From Pseudomonadota bacterium (GTDB lineage Bacteria > Pseudomonadota > Gammaproteobacteria > Acidiferrobacterales > Acidiferrobacteraceae), in NCBI GenBank assembly GCA_021819245.1, contig JAKARI010000001.1:1-64000 (forward strand): a DNA stretch of 64,000 nt, given 5' to 3'. The notes beneath the pieces were generated by a model that saw only the letters and a program-made list of their open reading frames with translations, ran no database searches and had not been told where the DNA came from. Position 1 is the first letter of the stretch; each line of letters opens with the position of its first letter. This document shows, piece by piece, positions 17,295 through 26,421 of the stretch. The translations under genes were made by a program, and so were the position numbers.

Positions 17295-17959
17295 TCGGGC
17301 ATGAATCAACCACGCGAGGACTGGAGATTGCATCGATTCGCGTCGCGCCATTCTCGGGGAAAGGGGCCAACGACCCGTCCCGGACATGCCGGACGGCATT
17401 CCGGACGGTTGCCAGAAGCCTCCCACCGCGATGCCGCGAGGTTATTCGACATGGGGACGGGATGGTGCCAAGCTTGGGACAGGGCACGCAACGAAGGCTG
17501 CGGCCCTCTAAGGTCCCAGGCAACACTCGAAATCCGTCCCACCGCGGCGCGCACTCACACTTTTTTCCCGTTCCGCATGCCATTGCGGCATCCGGCCCTT
17601 ATGGAAATGACGCGTTGCCACCCCCTTGCGCCACCAGCGGTCTTACCAAAAACCGAAACGCCCCGCGGATGGCCAATCACACGGGACTTTTAGTAAATTC
17701 TAAAACTCTTAGGTCTTATGCGAAGCGCGGGCCCAGACTGCACACCACAATCTCCTCCTACGCCTACATTGCCTGAATCGCCATAATGATGCTAGGTACC
17801 GTCATGGCTATATGTCCATACACCCCTATTGGACATTATTCTTGGCGCGTATCATACGACCATGCCACGAATATCGCAGTGTGTCTGTGCGGCTTCGCCG
17901 TAGGGAAGCCGCGCTCCAGAAACCCGCGTTGGGGTAATGGCGACCAGGCGCCTGAGAGA
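17295..17959. other. Gene-free region between convergent NERD-helicase and ackA
   Basis: No convincing gene is seen in this 665-bp stretch. The second half is noticeably AT-richer than its surroundings and holds three inverted repeats: TTTTAG/CTAAAA at 17688-17705, ATGTCCA/TGGACAT at 17812-17836 (11-nt centre) and GCGGCTTC/GAAGCCGC at 17889-17912. Both flanking genes point into it. It may therefore contain terminators, a small RNA, or the edge of an inserted segment. Confidence 0.5.
17889..17912 (-). terminator. Perfect 8-bp hairpin downstream of ackA
   Basis: GCGGCTTC (17889-17896) and GAAGCCGC (17905-17912) form a perfect stem with an 8-nt loop, 47 bp past the ackA stop. There is no T tract on either side, so termination is only suggested by position. 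Confidence 0.35.
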
Positions 17960-19129
17960 CTACATAAGCAATCTGTGCGTATGGCGTGCGATCATCAGGT
18001 CTTCATGCGTGGGGATGACCAGCAGGGTGATGCGGCTGCCGGGCGCGGATATCGTGCTGGCATTATGCGTATTGGCCGCGACATCGAGACGGGCGCCGAG
18101 GTGGCCCAGGGCCTCGACGATAGAGGCCCGCACGGGCGCTGCGTGCTCACCGATGCCACCGGTAAAGACAAGGGTGTCCACGCCATTCATGGCCACAGCC
18201 AGCGCCCCCATGGCCTTGGCCGCCTGGTAACAGAACATGTCGATGGCCTGGGCCGCACGCGGATCGGTGGCGCGATTTTTGAGAAGCTGCTCCATGTCCG
18301 CGGTCCCGCCGGACACGCCGTACAGACCGGATTGATGGTTTACGAGGTCTTCGAGGGTCTCGGGGCTGTAACCCTTTTCGGCGAGAAGATAGATAAGGAC
18401 GCCGGGATCCACATCGCCGCTACGCGTACCCATCATAAATCCGCCGGCCGGCGTAAGCCCCATGGTGGTATCCACGGGCCTTCCACCGACGACGGCCGCC
18501 ATGCTCGCGCCATTGCCAAGGTGGGCGATGATCACCCGCCCCTGCCGAATCGATGGAGACAGCACCGTGAGAATGTATTCATAGGACAGACCATGAAAAC
18601 CGTATTTGCGCACACCAGAATCCCAGAGTAGGCGCGGCAGCGGCAATCGCGCGGCGATCTCGGGCAGGGCCGCGTGGAAGGCGGTGTCCATGCAGGCGAC
18701 CTGCGGCAGATCTGGGTAGTGTTGGCCGACGGCCTCTATGGCGTCGATCGCGGCGGGCAGATGCAGGGGCGCGAACTCCACGGCCTGCCGCACATCACGC
18801 AAAAAGGCAGGATCGATGCGGGCATGCCGGACGTGATTGGGTCCTCCGGATACGAGACGATGACCGACGGCCTGCGGTGTCCCCCTATTGCGTTGGGCAA
18901 ACACGGTAAAGAGGGTGCCGATAGCGGCGTGGTGATCGAGTACTGCGTTTAGTGCCATAGGGACCGGCTGTCCGCCCTCCTCAAGCCAGCCATGTCCCTC
19001 GGGTCCGCCGAGACCCTCTATCGCGCCGCGGGCCACCAGGGCCTCCTGCGCCGCATCGATGCGGTAGAGGGCAAACTTGAGCGACGATGACCCGCTGTTG
19101 ATACACAAAATGAGCGGAGATGCGGCCAT
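17960..19129 (-). CDS. ackA: Acetate kinase
   Basis: AckA converts acetyl phosphate and ADP to acetate and ATP. The track starts 25 codons earlier, but the ATG at 19129 gives MAASPLILCINSGSSSLKFALY, the normal N-terminus with the ATPase-superfamily phosphate-1 loop. AGGAGG precedes it. The product is 389 residues, normal for the family. It has RHARIDPAFLRDV, MDTAFHAALPEIA, YGFHGLSYEYI, HLGNGASMAAV, GLTPAGGFMMGTRSGDVDPGV and a C-terminal TGGIGEHAAPVR. It is co-directional with and 214 bp downstream of phosphoketolase, which makes its substrate acetyl phosphate. The pair therefore forms an ATP-yielding branch. Confidence 0.96.
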   Translation of the reverse strand: MAASPLILCINSGSSSLKFALYRIDAAQEALVARGAIEGLGGPEGHGWLEEGGQPVPMALNAVLDHHAAIGTLFTVFAQRNRGTPQAVGHRLVSGGPNHVRHARIDPAFLRDVRQAVEFAPLHLPAAIDAIEAVGQHYPDLPQVACMDTAFHAALPEIAARLPLPRLLWDSGVRKYGFHGLSYEYILTVLSPSIRQGRVIIAHLGNGASMAAVVGGRPVDTTMGLTPAGGFMMGTRSGDVDPGVLIYLLAEKGYSPETLEDLVNHQSGLYGVSGGTADMEQLLKNRATDPRAAQAIDMFCYQAAKAMGALAVAMNGVDTLVFTGGIGEHAAPVRASIVEALGHLGARLDVAANTHNASTISAPGSRITLLVIPTHEDLMIARHTHRLLM

Positions 19130-19343
19130 ATGTAGGCCTCCTGTCGAAACCGGCGCGGTGCGGGAACCGCTGGGCGCCGGTGCCGCCGGGCGCGCCTGCG
19201 CCACATGGCGCGGGGCGCATGGGGCAAGCGGCGCCTGATATCAAAAAGGTATCGCTAGGCACGGTAGCCCCCCGCCTGATATCAGTCCAGACCCAATCCC
19301 AAATGATGCCGCACAGCAGGCGAGGCAGCGAATCCGTCAGGCC

Positions 19344-21743
19344 TCAGAACGGCCACGTCCACTCGACGCTGTCGGGGCGATCCGTGCCCTCCTCCATGGC
19401 GTAGCGTATGTGTTCGAGGATCGCGTCTTTCATGCGTTCCTTCAGGTGGGCACCGATACCCGCAAGGCGCGGCACACGATCGACGACGTCAATTACCAAA
19501 TTGAACCGATCGACCTGATTACTGATGGCAAGCTGCATGGGGGTGTTGATGCTGCCCTTTTCCTTATAGCCCCGGACATGGATGTTCCCTTCATTCGCGC
19601 GCCGGTATGTGAGCTTATGGATCAGCTGCGGATAGCCATGGAAATTGAATATGACCGGCTTGTCGCGCGTAAACAGGCTGTCGAAATCGCGGTCTGTGAG
19701 ACCGTGCTCATGCTCGGTATTGGGTTCGAGCTTGAAGAGATCGACAACGTTGACGAAGCGTATGCGAAGATCGGGGACCGCCTCCCGCAGAATCGCCGTA
19801 GCGGCCAGCGCCTCGGCGGTCACCACATCGCCTGCGCAGGCGATCACGACATCCGGCTCCTTGCCGGCATCGGTCGAGGCCCAAGGCCAGATGCCGACAC
19901 CCTTGGCGCAATGGCGCGCGGCGGCCTCGATGTCGAGAAACTGCAGGTGAGGCTGCTTGTCGGCTACGATGACGTTGATGTAATCACTGCTCTCCAGACA
20001 GCCACGGGCGACATGCAGGAGGCAGTTGGCATCAGGCGGCAGATAGATGCGCGTGACGATCGCCTGCTTGTTGGTGATGATGTCAAGAAAGCCCGGGTCC
20101 TGGTGGGTAAAACCATTGTGGTCCTGGCGCCACACAGTCGAACTAAGCAGGATATTGAGCGATGGCACCGGGGCACGCCAGCGCACCTCGGTCTTGCATT
20201 TCTCGAGCCATTTGGCGTGCTGATTGACCATGGAGTCGACGACATGCGCGAAGGCCTCGTATGTACTGAAAAACCCATGGCGGCCCGTGAGGGTGTAGCC
20301 CTCCAACCACCCCTCCAGGGTGTGCTCGCTTAACATCTCCATCACATGCCCATCGGCAGCCAGCTCGCTGCCGTCACTGTCTTCGGGCAACATGGCCGCC
20401 ATCCACGCCTTCTTCGAGACCTCATAGATGGCCTGCAGGCGGTTCGAGGCGTTTTCGTCCGGACTAAAGACACGAAACCGGCCGCGGTTGCCGCGCATCA
20501 CATCGCGCAGGAACGTGCCGAGGACATAGGTGCTCTCGGCATAGGCATGGCCGGGATTCGGCACAGGCACGGCATAGGCATGCACATCGGGAAGGCGCAA
20601 TGGCACGCGCAGCAGACCGCCGTTGGCATGCGGATTGGCGCTCATGCGACGCGTCCCCGCCGGCGCGAGCGCCTGCAGCCGCGCCACCAGACGCCCTTGG
20701 GCGTCGAACAGCTCCTGTGGCTTATAGCTTCGCATCCAGGCCTCGAGCACGGCCAGGTGGCCGGGATTGTCGGCTACATCCAAAATCGGCACCTGGTGCG
20801 CCCGCCAAAACCCCTCTATATGGTGACCGTCGAGATCCCTGGGTGCGGTCCAACCCTTGGGCGTGCGCAGGATGATCATCGGCCAGCGGGGGCGCTCGCC
20901 AGGACCGGTGGCGCGCGCCGTGCGCTGAATCTCCTGAATCTCGCTCATGCACGTCTCCAGGATGTGCGCCATGGTCTGGTGCATGGCCATGGGATCACTG
21001 CCCTCGACAAGGTAGGGCGTGTAGCCGTACCCGCGAAAGAGATCGAGGAGCTCTTCTGTCGATATGCGCGCGAGAATCGTCGGATTGGCAATCTTGTAGC
21101 CGTTGAGATGCAGGATCGGCAAGACCGCCCCGTCCTGCGCGGGATTGAGGAATTTATTGCTGTGCCACGATGTGGCCATGGGCCCGGTCTCCGCCTCGCC
21201 ATCACCGATCATGGCCACAACGATGAGGTTGGGATTGTCGAAGGCCGCGCCGAAGGCATGCGACAGGCTGTAGCCCAGCTCACCCCCTTCGTTGATGGAC
21301 CCAGGGGTCTCCGGCGTGCAATGGCTGCCGACACCGGCCGGGTGCGAAAAGAGCGTAAAAAACCGCTTCATGCCGCCTTCGTCTAAGCTGCGGTCCGGGT
21401 AGACCTCGCTGTAGGTCCCCTCCAGGTAGGCATTGGCGAGCACGGACGGGGCGCCGTGTCCCGGGCCGCTTATATAAACCACGTTGAGATCCTGTTTACG
21501 GATCAGCCGGTTCATGTGCACCCAGACAAAGTTTTGCCCGGGATCGGACCCCCAATGCCCAAGCAGGCGCCGCTTGATGTGCTCCGCCTTGAGCGGCTCA
21601 CGCAGAAGCGGGTTATCCCGCAGATACAACATGCCCACACACAGGTAGTTGGCGGCCATCCAGTAATCGTCGATGTTCCGGAGTTCGCCTTCCGTCAGCG
21701 CGGCGCCACGCCGCACGCCTTTTGCCCGCCGCTTTTGCCCCAT
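19344..21743 (-). CDS. xfp: Xylulose-5-phosphate/fructose-6-phosphate phosphoketolase
   Basis: This thiamine-diphosphate enzyme (799 residues) splits xylulose-5-P, or fructose-6-P, with phosphate into acetyl phosphate and a triose (or tetrose) phosphate. Landmarks include [64 protein letters not shown], the ThDP-binding [20 protein letters not shown], and later [14 protein letters not shown] and [10 protein letters not shown]-like sequence. Length is standard. An ideal Shine-Dalgarno (TAAGGAGG, 21749-21756 on the complementary strand) suggests strong expression. Paired with ackA downstream. In an autotroph this could drain Calvin-cycle sugar phosphates to acetyl phosphate under carbon or redox imbalance (inference). 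Confidence 0.97.
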   Translation of the reverse strand: MGQKRRAKGVRRGAALTEGELRNIDDYWMAANYLCVGMLYLRDNPLLREPLKAEHIKRRLLGHWGSDPGQNFVWVHMNRLIRKQDLNVVYISGPGHGAPSVLANAYLEGTYSEVYPDRSLDEGGMKRFFTLFSHPAGVGSHCTPETPGSINEGGELGYSLSHAFGAAFDNPNLIVVAMIGDGEAETGPMATSWHSNKFLNPAQDGAVLPILHLNGYKIANPTILARISTEELLDLFRGYGYTPYLVEGSDPMAMHQTMAHILETCMSEIQEIQRTARATGPGERPRWPMIILRTPKGWTAPRDLDGHHIEGFWRAHQVPILDVADNPGHLAVLEAWMRSYKPQELFDAQGRLVARLQALAPAGTRRMSANPHANGGLLRVPLRLPDVHAYAVPVPNPGHAYAESTYVLGTFLRDVMRGNRGRFRVFSPDENASNRLQAIYEVSKKAWMAAMLPEDSDGSELAADGHVMEMLSEHTLEGWLEGYTLTGRHGFFSTYEAFAHVVDSMVNQHAKWLEKCKTEVRWRAPVPSLNILLSSTVWRQDHNGFTHQDPGFLDIITNKQAIVTRIYLPPDANCLLHVARGCLESSDYINVIVADKQPHLQFLDIEAAARHCAKGVGIWPWASTDAGKEPDVVIACAGDVVTAEALAATAILREAVPDLRIRFVNVVDLFKLEPNTEHEHGLTDRDFDSLFTRDKPVIFNFHGYPQLIHKLTYRRANEGNIHVRGYKEKGSINTPMQLAISNQVDRFNLVIDVVDRVPRLAGIGAHLKERMKDAILEHIRYAMEEGTDRPDSVEWTWPF

Positions 21744-21756
21744 GACCGCCTCCTTA

Positions 21757-22049
21757 GGCCTCCATACCCGGCGCCGACATGCCCGACGCCCGTGGGCTCC
21801 TTTCTTGGTCCTTACCCGTGCTTGGGCACATCATATGAACCGCGTCTCAAATCGGTTACTACTTGTCACCTCCTCCGAAGGCAACCACCCAAGGCCCGCC
21901 GACGCGCCCGCGCACCCGACACGCGACCCTCGAGGCGGCCCTGGGCCGCCGATCGTGAAGACCGATACTCGAGGCGCTCAGGGCCCGGGGGCGGCTGCTT
22001 CCCGCACCGACGGTCACAAACCCCAAGGCGGCCACGGCCCCGCCTTTCC
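21757..22049. other. Spacer between phosphoketolase and universal stress protein genes
   Basis: The roughly 300 bp between xfp and the stress-protein gene contain no supportable ORF. Both neighbours are on the minus strand, so the part nearest xfp should hold its promoter and leader. I could not pick out a convincing -35/-10 pair. Confidence 0.4.
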
Positions 22050-22496
22050 TCAATGGTGACTCGGCACCAGCAAAACGGGGAGCACGGCGGCGCGCGCCAC
22101 CCCCTCGGCCACACTGCCGAGGACCAGATGCTCAAGACCACGACGCCCATGGGTCCCGACCACGACCAGGTCCGCCCCCCAGCGCTTGGCTTCATCCATA
22201 ATAACCATACTGATCTTATGGCTCAAATTCTCGGGTAACGCCGTCTCCACCTCAAGACCGGCCTTCTTGGCCTCATCCCGCGCCTCATCGATGATCGCCT
22301 GTCCGGCCTTAAATAAAACCTCCCCCAATTGCGCGTCGCTTATGAGGCCTGTTTCGACTGTCGTAAACGGAAACACATCAATGACATGCACGAGCCGCAA
22401 GCGTGCGGCCTGCTCCTTGGCGATCTTGATCGCCTCCTGGAGCGCCAAATTTGACGTGTTGCTGCCATCTATCGCCACCAATATATTCTTGTACAC
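22050..22496 (-). CDS. Universal stress protein (UspA family)
   Basis: The 148-residue single-domain Usp protein begins MYKNILVAIDGSNTSNLAL. It ends with the ATP-binding motif G-x2-G-x9-G-S (VVGTHGRRGLEHLVLGSVAEGVAR) and a hydrophobic VLPVLLV strand, so it belongs to the nucleotide-binding type. It uses a GTG start with AAGGGGA upstream. Such proteins are induced under energy or membrane stress. Its position upstream of phosphoketolase and acetate kinase on the same strand hints at a shared stress response (inference). Confidence 0.93.
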   Translation of the reverse strand: MYKNILVAIDGSNTSNLALQEAIKIAKEQAARLRLVHVIDVFPFTTVETGLISDAQLGEVLFKAGQAIIDEARDEAKKAGLEVETALPENLSHKISMVIMDEAKRWGADLVVVGTHGRRGLEHLVLGSVAEGVARAAVLPVLLVPSHH

Positions 22497-23259
22497 GCCG
22501 ATTCCCCTTTCTTATAAATGACGCACCGCGCCCCATCATGGTAGCCGATATCGCCTTCAAAAACCGTTCCGGATTGGCCGCACAATAGACGCACGCGCCT
22601 GTATCCCCTTTATACCCCTGCAACCCAGGAGTGGCGGAAACCCAGTACCGCCCCCCCCTTTCCGAAGAACCACCGATCTGGCCGCCGCCCGCCATGACGG
22701 GCGGCGCACACACCATGAAACAACCCCGGCCTTTCCGTGCCCGCCCTCTCATCCCGCTGCGCATCGGCGCCGTGTATCATGTCCCCAACGATCTCATTAT
22801 GCCAGAAAGCCACAGGTTCTTATTGATCTTTATCCAGAGCACATCCTCTATGGGGGCGCGCAGGCCATCCGCCGTGAAACGTGCAAACACGTGTGGCGAT
22901 TCGCGCGACAACCGCGTCATCCCCGCCCTGTAAGACCCCCGGCCGCGATGAGGACCGCGGTTCGTGCGGACCGCCAAGCCACGCGCCTTGGGATGCCGGC
23001 CCGCCGGCCTTCCGGCGCATGCGATCCTCGCGTCCCCGAGGCCGGTCCATGGCAGCACGCCAGTCGTGCTCATCGGCCCCCGCCATGGACGAAAGCGGCC
23101 CTCGATGTGCCCTCATGCCGCGTACCGTGTCCACGCGCCTCACACGCTTGGGGGCACAGCACCTTCGATAAACCAGCCCGAACGCGCCGGCATCGATGCC
23201 TTGCCAGGCCCCGCATGAGGCTTGCCATACCGAATTTCTGGGTGAGGGTTTCCTCTCGC
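22497..23259. other. Gene-free 760-bp region between usp and the H+-ATPase gene
   Basis: The only ORFs here are short, overlapping and biased towards Arg, Pro and Gly, as expected for non-coding high-GC DNA. No tRNA, terminator with a T run or clear repeat was seen. It may be decayed sequence. Confidence 0.45.
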
Positions 23260-25557
23260 CTATGAGCGCGCATCGGCCTTAGTCAGATGCCGCAGCAAGG
23301 GGACCTTGACTTGGTCGAGGAGCAAGGTATACGCCATGGTGGCGAGGAGCAGCCATGAGGTCATGGAAAGCGGCATCCGCGCCATAAAAATGCCCACACG
23401 CGCAAGCATGCTCACGATAATAATGTCTGCGACAATGGCCGAGAGGAGAAATGTCCCGGGACGCGAGCCCCACATATGACCACGCTCGCGCACGAGCAGG
23501 ACGTTGCCGAGGCCTGAAAACACGAGCCCCAAAAAATCCCATGTCTGCAGCGGTGCGGGCGCGAAACCCATGGCCCGCCCGGTCAAATAGACGCCAAAAA
23601 TATACACGGTCCATGCCATAGCCACCACAAACGAGGAGAATATCAACGCGCGGACGTCCCACCGATCGGGTTTCTGGGAGGGCCGCACGCGATCACTGGC
23701 AAGCGACATGGTGATGAAGTCGTTGGCAAACACGAGCAGAAGGACGAGCAGGGGTGTGATCACAAAACGATTGAAAACGATCAGGCCGATACTCAAAAAC
23801 AGCGCCACCTGAAACGTCTTGACGATCTTGTTGAGCGTATATGTAAGCAACCTCTGGTAGACGCGCCGGCCGGTCTCCACGGCGTCTGCCACGCCCGTAA
23901 GCCCAGGGTTCGTCAAGACAAGGCTTGCCGCCGCCTTGGCGACATCGGTGGCGCTCTCCACTGCGATCCCCACCTCCGCCTGTTTTAAGGCGGGTGCGTC
24001 ATTGACCCCGTCTCCGGTCATGCCCACGATCTTATGTTGCTGCTGAAGGGCCTGCACCAGATGGAACTTGTCCTCGGGAAACACGCCGGCATAAACCCCG
24101 CAATCCTCGAGCATCTCGGCGCGGTCACAGATTCGTCCCGTAAGACCGAGCGTCCCGGCCACGGTTCGCGCAGTGGCCACATTGTCGCCCGTCACCATGC
24201 GCACGCGCACCCCGAAGTTTTGCAGTGCCCGCAGGGCCTGGGGCGCATCGGCCCGAATCGGGTCGGCAAGCGCAAGCAGCCCCAGAAAGCGCGGCGCCTC
24301 CGAAGGTCCCGCCGCCACGCCAAGGACCCGCGCACCCTGAGAGGCGAGTTCTTGCGCGGCCTGCTCCCAGCCGCTTGCCCGGGCCAGGGCGGCAATGATC
24401 TGGGGCGCCCCCTTCATGGCGCGCCATGGCGCACCCTCCACCTCAAACGCGGCCTCGGAACGCTTGGTGGCCGGATCAAAGGGCGTAAAGCGCGCGCGGG
24501 CGGGGATCACGGCCTCGCGCGCACGGGCGGCCGCCAATAGGGTCAGATCGATGGGATCTTGCGTCGCATCGTCGCTGGCCACGGCCGCCATGGCCAGAAG
24601 CTCGGCATCGGTCGTGTCACCCCAAGGCCTGGTCGCGATGAGGCTCAGCTTGTTTTGCGTAAGAGTGCCGGTCTTATCGCTGCAAAGATCGCTCATGGCG
24701 GCCGCCTCCTCGATGGCCGCTAGGCGTGTCACCAGCACGCCGCGTTGGGCAAGGCCCAGGGATGCCATGGCAGTCGCAAGGGTAAATGTGGCCGGCAGCG
24801 CCACGGGCACCGACGCCACGAACAAAATGAGGGCGAAGGGCAGAATTTCGCCAAGCGCCATGTGCGTCGTAGAGGCGTAAATCAGGATGGCCGCCACCAG
24901 AAAACCGTCCATGATCACAAGCTGGCGGACGATGGACAGCACAAGTTCTTCGAGATGGCTTTTGGAGCCCGCAGCGCGTACGAGTTCGGCGGTCTTGCCG
25001 AAATAGCTTTGCGCCCCTGTCACCGTTATCGTCCCGCTCGCTTCACCGCGGCGGATGATAGAAGCCGAGTAGACCGTGGAGGCGCCCCCCCTTTCCACGG
25101 GCATCGATTCGCCTGTCAGGGCGGATTGATCGACCAGGACCTGCCCGTCCTCAAGAACCATGTCGGCCGGCACGATATCCCCGACACGAATATGCACGAA
25201 ATCGCCGGGGACGAGATCGCGGGCCGGGATACTGCGCCATTGGCCATCGCGGAATACACGCGCCACGATATGAAGGCGCCTCCTCAGGGCATCCAGGGCC
25301 CCTTGGGCCTTATGCTCCTGACGGAATCCGAGGACCGCATTGAAGAGGAGCAACAAGCCGATGATGATCGCCTCGGCCCACTTGCCAAGGACCAGTTCGA
25401 GGACCAGCGTGACCTCCAGCATCCACGGCACCGGGGCCCAGAATTTCTTGAGAAAGAGCAGCCATACATTGCGCTTGATTTCGCTAATGGCATTGGGGCC
25501 GTATTCCTGCAGGCGCTGTTGCGCCAGGGCCTCGCTCAGACCTTTTGCTGCCATCAT
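23260..25557 (-). CDS. Plasma-membrane type H+-transporting P-type ATPase (type IIIA)
   Basis: The 765-residue pump uses ATP to move protons out of the cytoplasm. An N-terminal cation-ATPase domain (GLSEALAQQRLQEYGPNAI) is followed by two membrane helices. The actuator TGES (148-151), PVALP in M4 (251-255), the phosphorylation site SDKTGTLT (Asp294) and the hinge GMTGDGVNDAPALKQA (near residue 500) come next, then the C-terminal membrane helices. PVALP rather than a CPC or PEGL motif points to the proton-pumping Pma1-like class, not heavy-metal or calcium pumps. It lacks the long regulatory tail of fungal enzymes. For an acidophile it would support cytoplasmic pH homeostasis. It appears to be a single-gene transcript in a gene-poor stretch. 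Confidence 0.93.
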   Translation of the reverse strand: MMAAKGLSEALAQQRLQEYGPNAISEIKRNVWLLFLKKFWAPVPWMLEVTLVLELVLGKWAEAIIIGLLLLFNAVLGFRQEHKAQGALDALRRRLHIVARVFRDGQWRSIPARDLVPGDFVHIRVGDIVPADMVLEDGQVLVDQSALTGESMPVERGGASTVYSASIIRRGEASGTITVTGAQSYFGKTAELVRAAGSKSHLEELVLSIVRQLVIMDGFLVAAILIYASTTHMALGEILPFALILFVASVPVALPATFTLATAMASLGLAQRGVLVTRLAAIEEAAAMSDLCSDKTGTLTQNKLSLIATRPWGDTTDAELLAMAAVASDDATQDPIDLTLLAAARAREAVIPARARFTPFDPATKRSEAAFEVEGAPWRAMKGAPQIIAALARASGWEQAAQELASQGARVLGVAAGPSEAPRFLGLLALADPIRADAPQALRALQNFGVRVRMVTGDNVATARTVAGTLGLTGRICDRAEMLEDCGVYAGVFPEDKFHLVQALQQQHKIVGMTGDGVNDAPALKQAEVGIAVESATDVAKAAASLVLTNPGLTGVADAVETGRRVYQRLLTYTLNKIVKTFQVALFLSIGLIVFNRFVITPLLVLLLVFANDFITMSLASDRVRPSQKPDRWDVRALIFSSFVVAMAWTVYIFGVYLTGRAMGFAPAPLQTWDFLGLVFSGLGNVLLVRERGHMWGSRPGTFLLSAIVADIIIVSMLARVGIFMARMPLSMTSWLLLATMAYTLLLDQVKVPLLRHLTKADARS

Positions 25558-26421
25558 GCCTCCCCCTTGCGGGCACCGCTCCGGGAGGCGCCCGCACAGA
25601 TAATGACTGGGCCCAACACAGCCCGCTCTAAAACGGGCACGTCATTACGGTTGCCGTACCTTCTCCTCAGGTCGGGAAACCCGGATCCCATCGTGTGAGG
25701 ATAGCCTAGCCGGCCGGCCGTGTAGGGCCTGCGTGCCCCGTCCGGCGGCCTATGCGGGTTCCTAAGGAGGCCACCGACATCGACCCCCATCCTGCAAGCG
25801 GCAACACAACCAGGGGGTTCGAACACCGCGCTTGGCCGGGCGCGGGCCCCACCCAGCCGTGCCTACGGCCCATCCGGCCCTGCGCGCACGAGGCCAGGCG
25901 GTGAGACCGGAGACCACCGTGCCCTCAAGAGAGGCGAGAGTCGCTTCAAAAATCGGCACCGCGAACGCCCGAGGACCTGCCGCCCGATGAGGGCCTCGTA
26001 TCCGGCGAGGGCCCCCGGTGAGGCGCTGATTGCGGCCTTGACGGCTTCAGGGGTCATAAGGGTCATATAAGGTCTGGCGGCCGCGAGACGAACCCCTCCC
26101 ACAGACAGGGCAACAGGCGTCCGAATCGACGGGGCCCTCTCTCTTTAGTTATATATTGATTATATAAGCTAATACTAAAAATCACTGGCGCAGCCCGACG
26201 GCAGCGCGTATACTCTTTATCCCAATCGCCGCCGCCTTTTTGCAGCCTTCTCAAGTTCTGCGTCTGGCATGTCACCCAATAGGGGACGACGAGCAACCCG
26301 GTATAACGTTCGGGGTGTGGCGACCGTAACTGACGTTTGACTGGTCTCGGGTACGAGTCACGGTTCGCTCACTGGGCGTGCCGGCGACGGCCTGCGGCCT
26401 TGACTTTGAGAGGACCATTGC
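25558..26421. other. Gene-poor 860-bp region between H+-ATPase and MFS pump
   Basis: The stretch lies between divergent genes and must hold both promoters. A 79-codon minus-strand ORF (25863-26102) contains a protein-like segment (MTPEAVKAAISASPGALAGYEA) but has a poor tail and no recognised family, so I do not call it. Between about 26140 and 26220 the DNA becomes AT-rich, with a 19-bp palindrome and a TATACT at 26209-26214 that could be a -10 for the pump gene. Confidence 0.45.
26149..26167. promoter_or_regulatory. 19-bp AT-rich palindrome upstream of the MFS efflux gene
   Basis: TTATATA (26149-26155) and TATATAA (26161-26167) flank a 5-bp centre. The size and symmetry fit a TetR- or MarR-type operator. 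It lies about 255 bp before the pump start and about 40 bp before a possible TATACT -10. No regulator gene is adjacent. Confidence 0.45.

Noticed and set aside
8648-17959. tRNA-Leu attachment-site duplication
   Set aside because: I looked for a second copy of the tRNA 3' end (CCCTCTCCCGGCACCA) near the right edge of the accessory region and found none. No integrase gene is present either, so integration at this tRNA remains only a suggestion.
25863-26102. 79-codon minus-strand ORF with MTPEAVKAAISASPGALAGYEA
   Set aside because: The first part looks protein-like, but the rest is Arg/Pro/Gly-rich, the ribosome site is distant and no family is recognised. It is left as an unassigned possibility.
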